Source: Cruorifilaria tuberocauda
Lineage: Eukaryota > Nematoda > Chromadorea > Rhabditida > Onchocercidae
Length of the DNA: 27,780 nucleotides
Direction of reading: 5' to 3'
Assembly (NCBI GenBank): GCA_013365365.1
Contig: JABVXU010000661.1
Span: 1 to 27,780 of the forward strand
The translations under genes were made by a program, and so were the position numbers. Each line of letters begins with the position of its first letter. Position 1 is the first letter of the stretch. This document shows, one piece after another, positions 22,601-27,780 of this stretch. The notes below the pieces were generated by a model. That model was not told the DNA's origin. It did no database searches and saw only the letters and a program-made list of their open reading frames with translations.

Positions 22601-25213
22601 TTCAGACTATCATGGAATATTATGCTTGTGGTATAGATTTAACCAATCAAATGAAATCTAGATCGGACAAACTTGGTGTACTGGTTAATGAAAGAAGCCA
22701 AATAATTACAATGAGCAGTCATAAATGCCAGAAAATGAGTGCTGATACTATGAAGGTATCTTATTTTCATCGGTATTAATGGAATTTTTTATATTTCCAT
22801 AATTCTGAGGATTGTATTGGTACACTTCAATCGTTTTAGATCCGAAAGTGCTGCATGACACAGAAAACTTCTTTCATTTCACGTTGTTTCCAGTGTCGTT
22901 CCAAAGAAGTGAATTTTTCGAAAGGTGGAAGTTGCAGCCATTTTCCACTGTTCTTTTATAATGGTTATTCATCACTGTTTCATAATGTCCCTTGTTTATC
23001 TGTGCTCTCGACTTTAAGTGAAGGTTTGTCCTACTCAGACTATTTTATCAGTGAATAATAGTTGCGTAGAAATGCAGCGTACTATAACATATGTCGCTTT
23101 CATTGTAATGAATATTGAAAAGATTGTATTTTAGAAGAATTTGAAATGACAAGATCTTGTAAAATGAAATATTTTTTCAGAGCAGTTGATAAATGATTGC
23201 TGTGCACTCTTGATTTTAAAAAATCAAAGTTCCGAGTCACAGAGCGCATTTGAACGGTGTGCCAGATATAGGCTTGCTCGAGACCTTTATCGTCATATTT
23301 CTAATCCAACCCCATCTACTTGTTACCCGTTTGATGCGACATCGGTTGCAGGTCTTTCATGCGGCAAAAATAATTCGCTACGGTTGGTGGGTTATCACTT
23401 CATTTTCCTTTGCTGTAGAATTTTTTTGGATAGATTTGATTATCCATGAACGATGTATTTTGCTTTTACGTATGCTTACTAATCACTAGAAGAATACAGT
23501 TTAATTGTAACGTTTTTAAATAGTTTGTTATTTCCAACAATTCTGACATGCCTTAAATTAGCTTGCAATGTATTGTCAAAGAGTTAGGTTTATCGGTGTC
23601 GATGGTCGATATGATGATCACATGCTAAAGCGATTGAGTAAACCATACAGTGGACAGACTGTTGCAATGATTGTAGATCCGAGCACTGAAAGAACTTTTT
23701 TTATGCAGGCCGAGTTTTCCAGGTGGGAAGATTTCATAAAAGCTACTACATTCATTTATCGTTCAGATTTATGTGATATATAATTCTGACTTGACTATTG
23801 TTGTTCTGCAACTGGCTCATTCTTAATAGTTCTTGTTGAGTAAATACGCTGAATCTGTGTTGGTTGGTTTTGATTTACTTTTTTCAAGAAATTTTTAAGG
23901 CATACTTTCCGCAATTTTTTACGCGAATTTCACAGTGGTTCATTGGTGCCGCATGTCATTTCCCAGACTTTACGGAAAGAATCGGGAAGTTTGGCACATG
24001 ATAATTTGTCTGTTTTACCAAATACCAATGCAAAGTCGTTCAGAACAGATGTTGTGAACATTTTATACTTCTTATTTCTTTTATAACATTTACTGTTTCT
24101 TATTTCTTATGTAGTTTTTTATTTGATAGATTTAATTTTGAAAATATCTTTTTCAAAGTCAATTTTGGGCTTGACAGCTGACCCATGATTATTTGAAAGA
24201 TATAGGTGCATATTGCTGTATATTGAATTTAAAATGTGAAATACTTTTCTAGAACTCGTCTGAGGATACTGTAGTATTTTTCTCTGGAGGAAATTGGCAT
24301 GGACCAAGTGCTTCCGTAATGCATATATACCATTCAGTGGCTCACTATTTTTATCCGTTTGTTAGATTAATCAAATTTTATATGTATGATTTATTATTTG
24401 TTTTCGTTATGAATTTAGAATTAATACCGAATTTATTTGTTCTGCTTCTACTCTTGTTTTTTTAAAATATCTTCAAGCGAATTTTTTATTGCTAAAAAAG
24501 CGGTGTATTTTTTAGAATTGATGTTTCGTTAAACGATCTGCCGTGGCAGTTTCAAATGGATACATTGCCTGCAGTTTTGTTTTTTCCTGCAGGAAGGTCT
24601 GTAATTATTTTGTATCAGACTTATTGGTTAGAGCTTTATAGAATTTTGTTGAACGCTTGATAAAAACTTCAATAAATTCATATATATATATATATATATT
24701 TCTTCAATAAGTAGTTACATACTTTTCAGGAAATCATCTTCGTCAAGATTTCCAGCTTTGGTTCCACTTACAGTACCAAATTTAGTAGCGTTCATTGTGG
24801 CGAGATGTCAAAAGGAGTTGCGATGGCAATTAGCCTTCTCGTCGTGTTCATTATTATGTATTAAAAGGAACAGTCTACGTTTGGAAAAGATTGCTATCAT
24901 GATGAGGAACGATGTCGCATTGCTGAAGTTACTTTCGTTTTCCAGCTATGAACATTCTTCACTTCGACATTTAATACGAAGGTAACTTCGTGGGTTTTTA
25001 CCATGAAAATTTAGACTTTAAAGGCTTTTCATGAAGATAAATATGTGGAGATTGTCGATATTACATAATTTCTAAATATAGCGTTTCTATAGCATTGTAA
25101 TTTCATGGGAAGATTTTTACAAAATTTTCTTTTTTTTCTTTTCTAGACGTTCTGAGCAACTTCATTCCACACGGAGACTTCTGAGGATAGTGTCAATGTC
25201 AAAATTCTCTTGA
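19694..25213 (+). CDS. TXNDC11: Thioredoxin domain-containing protein 11-like, ER membrane
   Basis: Human TXNDC11 (EFP1) binds DUOX oxidases and pairs with EDEM mannosidases in ER-associated degradation. Exons: 19694-19787, 19924-20044, 20118-20352, 20737-20882, 21013-21121, 21234-21300, 21676-21882, 21951-22075, 22606-22755, 22840-23023, 23181-23386, 23562-23722, 23900-24053, 24253-24356, 24516-24596, 24730-24981, 25147-25213; 820 aa (human about 985). A membrane span lies near 53-71. The first thioredoxin-like domain has YYAPWSRRC at 123-131 and [14 protein letters not shown] at 154-167. A middle cysteine-rich part has KCC at 421-423 and CFQC at 434-437, followed by [10 protein letters not shown]. 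The last thioredoxin-like domain keeps the fold motifs [12 protein letters not shown] and LPAVLFFP, but the WCxxC site reads WHGPS (668-672). The tail is short and polar, maybe coiled coil. The ends of exons 13 and 14 are the least certain. Intron 8 carries a bacterial clpB remnant. Confidence 0.88.
20353..20736 (+). other. TXNDC11 gene intron 3
   Basis: A 384-nt intron (GTAAGT to TTTACAG), plain AT-rich sequence with no hidden exon or repeat that I can see. Confidence 0.7.
21301..21675 (+). other. TXNDC11 gene intron 6
   Basis: A 375-nt intron from GTATGT to TTTGCAG. A second AG (CTTCCAG, ending 21664) lies 11 nt before the chosen acceptor and would break the frame. Nothing else is seen in it. 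Confidence 0.65.
22099..22431 (-). pseudogene. clpB: Decayed bacterial clpB fragment (probable Wolbachia insertion)
   Basis: Antisense inside TXNDC11 intron 8 (22076-22605). From 22301 down to 22179 the minus strand reads [20 protein letters not shown], then [15 protein letters not shown], before a stop. After a frameshift, 22176-22099 reads [20 protein letters not shown], then GEFR and a stop where ClpB has cysteine. This is the first nucleotide-binding domain of the disaggregase ClpB: the EFEERLKAV segment, the Walker B strand (IILFID, here IILFIG), the GAGA loop and the LKP.LARGE segment. Farther back, 22302-22431 carries poorer matches to the Walker A part (around TLSR*SRK and a damaged GxPGxxGKT). 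The frameshift and several stops rule out function. ClpB is bacterial or organellar in type; filarial worms often carry Wolbachia DNA in the nucleus, so that source is inferred. Identity of the core is sure; the outer limits are not. Confidence 0.88.
24680..24699. repeat. (TA)n microsatellite in a TXNDC11 intron
   Basis: About ten TA units inside the intron between 24597 and 24729, 30 nt before the exon 16 acceptor. Confidence 0.9.
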
Positions 25214-25316
25214 TATCAGCCAAAGTGATATCTCAAAAACTTACATAAAATTTATGTTAATATTCATTCCTAAATCTTTGCTCAACCTTGTGATTTTGTC
25301 TGTAAAATTTTGCTAG

Positions 25317-25615
25317 TTGTGTATACTGCGGGTACTTGGTCGGTCAGCTGGCTGTTTATTCATTATTTTGGAAATGTTAATGATGATTGTGAATATGTGG
25401 TTCGCACATATTTTGAAATGAGTGTGGAATTAAGGTTTGTAAAATGAGACTCGATTTTCTATTTTTTTTTTCCTTACCTGAAATAAGAATTAGGCAACAT
25501 TTTTCGCTTGCAATGGATAAATTATGCTTTTTATTAATGCACATATTTTGAAGTATTCGAACTTATATGTTTTTGTATACTTTATAGGCCATCTGATGAA
25601 CAGGAAAATATTTAA
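25317..25615 (+). other. Possible extra exon pair after TXNDC11
   Basis: After a GCTAG acceptor at 25316, one frame reads VYTAGTWSVSWLFIHYFGNV and on through NDDCEYVVRTYFEMSVELR to a GTTTGT donor at 25435. A TTTATAG acceptor at 25587 joins it in phase to PSDEQENI and a stop at 25613-25615. The sequence looks coding, but I recognise no family. Its entry phase (one base carried over) does not fit the end of TXNDC11 exon 16 or 17. It may be 3' UTR, an alternative end, or part of another small gene. Confidence 0.25.
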
Positions 25616-27479
25616 AAGTAATTTTTGAAGCTTGCATTATAATTTGCTATATATTCCCAATAGCCAATTCATTTTCCTGTCATTTATTCATTCAGTACGT
25701 TTTTGTGATCGATCAGTTCATGATGTGATGTAATGTTGTTGATTTGATCATGTACTGTAAATATTTGGTTAATATGTGGTGTGATGGTAGAAAGTGATAA
25801 AGGGAAAAGTGGAAATTCTTTTTGTGCACTTCACTTACGGAGAACGGTTTATTCAGTAAATTCAATGTATTACTAATTAATTGCTAGTGCCCTTCAGTTT
25901 TAGATGATATTTTATTTAAGTTGTCATTTTATTTTTGAAAGCTTAACATGGATTAGATGCATTCAACTGAGATATTAGCAATTAATTAGTGATACATTTG
26001 TTTTTTTTTTTTTAAATCTTTTACTCATCCTTTTGTTAGTGTCACTATTTGCACGTTACAGTAGTGAACTACAGGATGTTTTATAACCGATGTAATTTGT
26101 AATATGTAAGTCATTAGCTGATATGCACTTACCAGTTAATTTCCGAAAAAAAGAAATGGTGTCAAAATCCCAATAAAAACGATTGGGGTATGCCTTTTAT
26201 TGTTTCAATAATCGAAAATCTTTAATGAGTGAAACGAAATGAACAGAAAGAAACATTTGTTCTTAGTCCACCACGTAAAAATTTGCTCCTGTACCACGAT
26301 TTTATCTAATTAGATTCAGTAGAAAAAATCTCTAGTAAAATGCTGTCGGCCGTTTTCTTATAACTATAATCATAATAAGATGATAGATTTCCATAAACCC
26401 ATGTTAATTTCTACTTCGTTCCTAAGACTCATTTCCCAAAATTTATAGCATAAGTGCGAAGATTGCGAAGTTGAGTTAAAATAATTGAAAACGATGGCAT
26501 TGGGGGCATTAAAAAAAATTTGGTAATGTGAATTTGAACAAAGATGTCTTGCATTTCCGCAAACTTTAAAAAAGCATAAGATGTTGTTTGCATACATTAG
26601 CAAACATGAATAGATGCAATCCCAGAACAGGACAGATCTTTCATCTCTATTAGTAAAAGAAATACAGTTTAACTTAGCCTTTCTCCTTCTCATTATTATT
26701 TCTTTTTTGCAAGATTTTTTTCTGAGAAAGAACTTACATTATTCGAAGTACCGGATCTCCATGACATGTATTTCCCTACAATCCGTAATGGATGTGTCTT
26801 GACATCACATCTCAAAGAAATTTTTCACTAATAAATTGGTTGTTTATAGCAGTTAAAGTGGCCATATCATACAGTTGAAATGGACGATATCTATCAAACA
26901 GAATTAATTTTAATTCACCAACATACAAAACATAATATATGATCACCAAGTAAATATTAGCCGGTATATCATCGTATCGTTGTGCAATAAATACTTTTTC
27001 CGTTATTGATCATTGTTTCATATTAGCACATTGTCTATGGAGAAATAGACCATATTTATCCCTTTCAGTATTATCATTATTTCTTCTCGGATGTGATATA
27101 ATGGAACATCCAAGCTGATAACGATATATTGTAGTGCGGTATATAACTGCATGTAATAGTGCTGTTGGATCTCTAAAATGGAAAATGTAGACAGTCTGCG
27201 ATAGTGATGTGGATGGTAATGATGATAGGAATGGGAGTGGAAGGGACGATGATGGTAGGAGAGATGGGACTGAAATCGATTGGAGCTTTTTGTTGCTTTT
27301 GAAAAGATAGCTTTAGAGATGGCTAAAAACAGTGCATTTCTGCTAAATGTATACTTTGGAGTAGTTGGAATGTTTGTGTATGTGCCTCGTGTAGATGGTA
27401 GATGTCGTCTAGTGTGTGTGTCACTTTTGTTGCTGTGTCGTGGAAACAAACATAAGTAAGGTATTATTTTTATAGGTTG
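25616..27479. other. Downstream region without a firm gene
   Basis: About 1.9 kb of AT-rich DNA. AATAAA motifs occur near 26172 and 26985. The first sits within a small CCCAAT/ATTGGG inverted repeat and is nearly 1 kb after the TXNDC11 stop, so its use by that gene is doubtful. Minus-strand frames at 26370-26693 (107 codons) and from 27530 down to 27018 (170 codons, His/Tyr/Ser-rich) have no recognisable family. I see no RNA gene. Confidence 0.45.
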
Positions 27480-27690
27480 ATCGAGCAGCAGCGAGTAGCT
27501 GAAGAGGGAGAGTGCACCATCATCATACATACCACTGGTACCGTGGATAATGGCTGCACCTCGTAAAGAGTAATAATCGCATCAGGTGTGTCTGTGTCAC
27601 CGTTGGCAGCTCCGGTCTCGATCCAAGCCAGGAAAGAAAACGATGCTGGGGCAGCTTACACCCCTCCCCTTATACCCCTACGCCCAATTT
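27480..27690. other. GC-richer segment, possible exon of a flanking gene
   Basis: Base composition rises sharply compared with the rest of the window. On the minus strand one frame reads FSFLAWIETGAANGDTDTPD and on to EVQPLSTVPV, ending at a good GTATGT donor (cagtg|gtatgt, near 27530). On the plus strand, after a TTTTTATAG acceptor at 27475, another frame reads LIEQQRVAEEGECTIIIHTT to a stop. Both look coding; I cannot choose. It may be an exon of a gene that continues outside the window, or a promoter-proximal region. Confidence 0.3.
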
Positions 27691-27755
27691 TCGAGGATTG
27701 TCAATGTGTTTTGAAAAGCACTTTTTTCTATTGTATATATCCTCACCATATGTAC

Positions 27756-27780
27756 GTGTGTGTGTGTGTGTGTGTGTGTG
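27756..27780. repeat. (GT)n microsatellite at the window edge
   Basis: An uninterrupted GT run of about 12 units that continues to the last base, so its full length is unknown. Confidence 0.95.

Noticed and set aside
26166..26186. CCCAATAAAAACGATTGGG as a terminator-like hairpin
   Set aside because: The stem is only 6-7 bp. Nematode nuclear genes do not use intrinsic hairpin terminators, and the enclosed AATAAA is too far from the TXNDC11 stop to assign.
27018..27530. 170-codon minus-strand frame, the longest uninterrupted one in the window
   Set aside because: His/Tyr/Ser/Thr-rich, low-complexity translation with no domain. It is the antisense of a GATGATGG-like repetitive stretch and probably open by composition only, though its 5' end overlaps a possible real exon.
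1..27780. CRISPR array, phage or bacterial operon
   Set aside because: No regularly spaced repeats and no bacterial gene arrangement. The only bacterial-type sequence is the broken clpB fragment inside an intron.

Overview
The window looks like nuclear DNA of a nematode, most likely a filarial (spirurid) worm. It is very AT-rich. Its introns are mostly 37-530 bp, with GTATGT/GTAAGT-type donors and TTTCAG-like acceptors. Three genes have acceptor-like sites just before the start codon, as expected for spliced-leader trans-splicing. The proteins are animal type, one gene has a nematode-style cysteine-module architecture, and one intron holds a decayed bacterial clpB fragment that is easiest to explain as old Wolbachia DNA. 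Species is not determined.

Four multi-exon genes were rebuilt by hand from splice signals, reading phase and remembered family motifs. All four are on the + strand. (1) 2314-6794: processing alpha-glucosidase I (MOGS, GH63), 13 exons, 791 aa. (2) 9537-13811: lipase maturation factor, LMF2-like, 15 exons, 668 aa, with a possible second final exon at 13896-13973. (3) 16044-18374: a small secreted, probably GPI-anchored protein with two tandem six-cysteine modules, 7 exons, 269 aa. (4) 19694-25213: TXNDC11-like thioredoxin-domain protein, 17 exons, 820 aa. Each reconstruction keeps frame across every junction, but no transcript evidence was available.

The three conserved genes all act in or on the endoplasmic reticulum. 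MOGS removes the first glucose from N-glycans, LMF proteins mature secreted enzymes, and human TXNDC11 works with EDEM mannosidases in glycoprotein ER-associated degradation (and with DUOX). The fourth gene encodes a disulphide-rich surface or secreted protein that would pass through the same pathway. Gaps of 1.3-2.7 kb argue against a tight operon.

Spaces between genes hold a diverged direct repeat of about 365 bp (7407-7770 and 9079-9445), a palindrome of about 100 bp beside a TA microsatellite (15028-15157), a 12-bp inverted repeat (19185-19235), open frames I do not recognise, and a GC-richer segment before a terminal GT microsatellite. The strongest anomalies are the clpB remnant antisense in TXNDC11 intron 8, loss of both active-site cysteines in the C-terminal thioredoxin domain, repeated intron positions in the cysteine-module gene, and a 37-nt intron competing with a duplicated final exon in the LMF gene.
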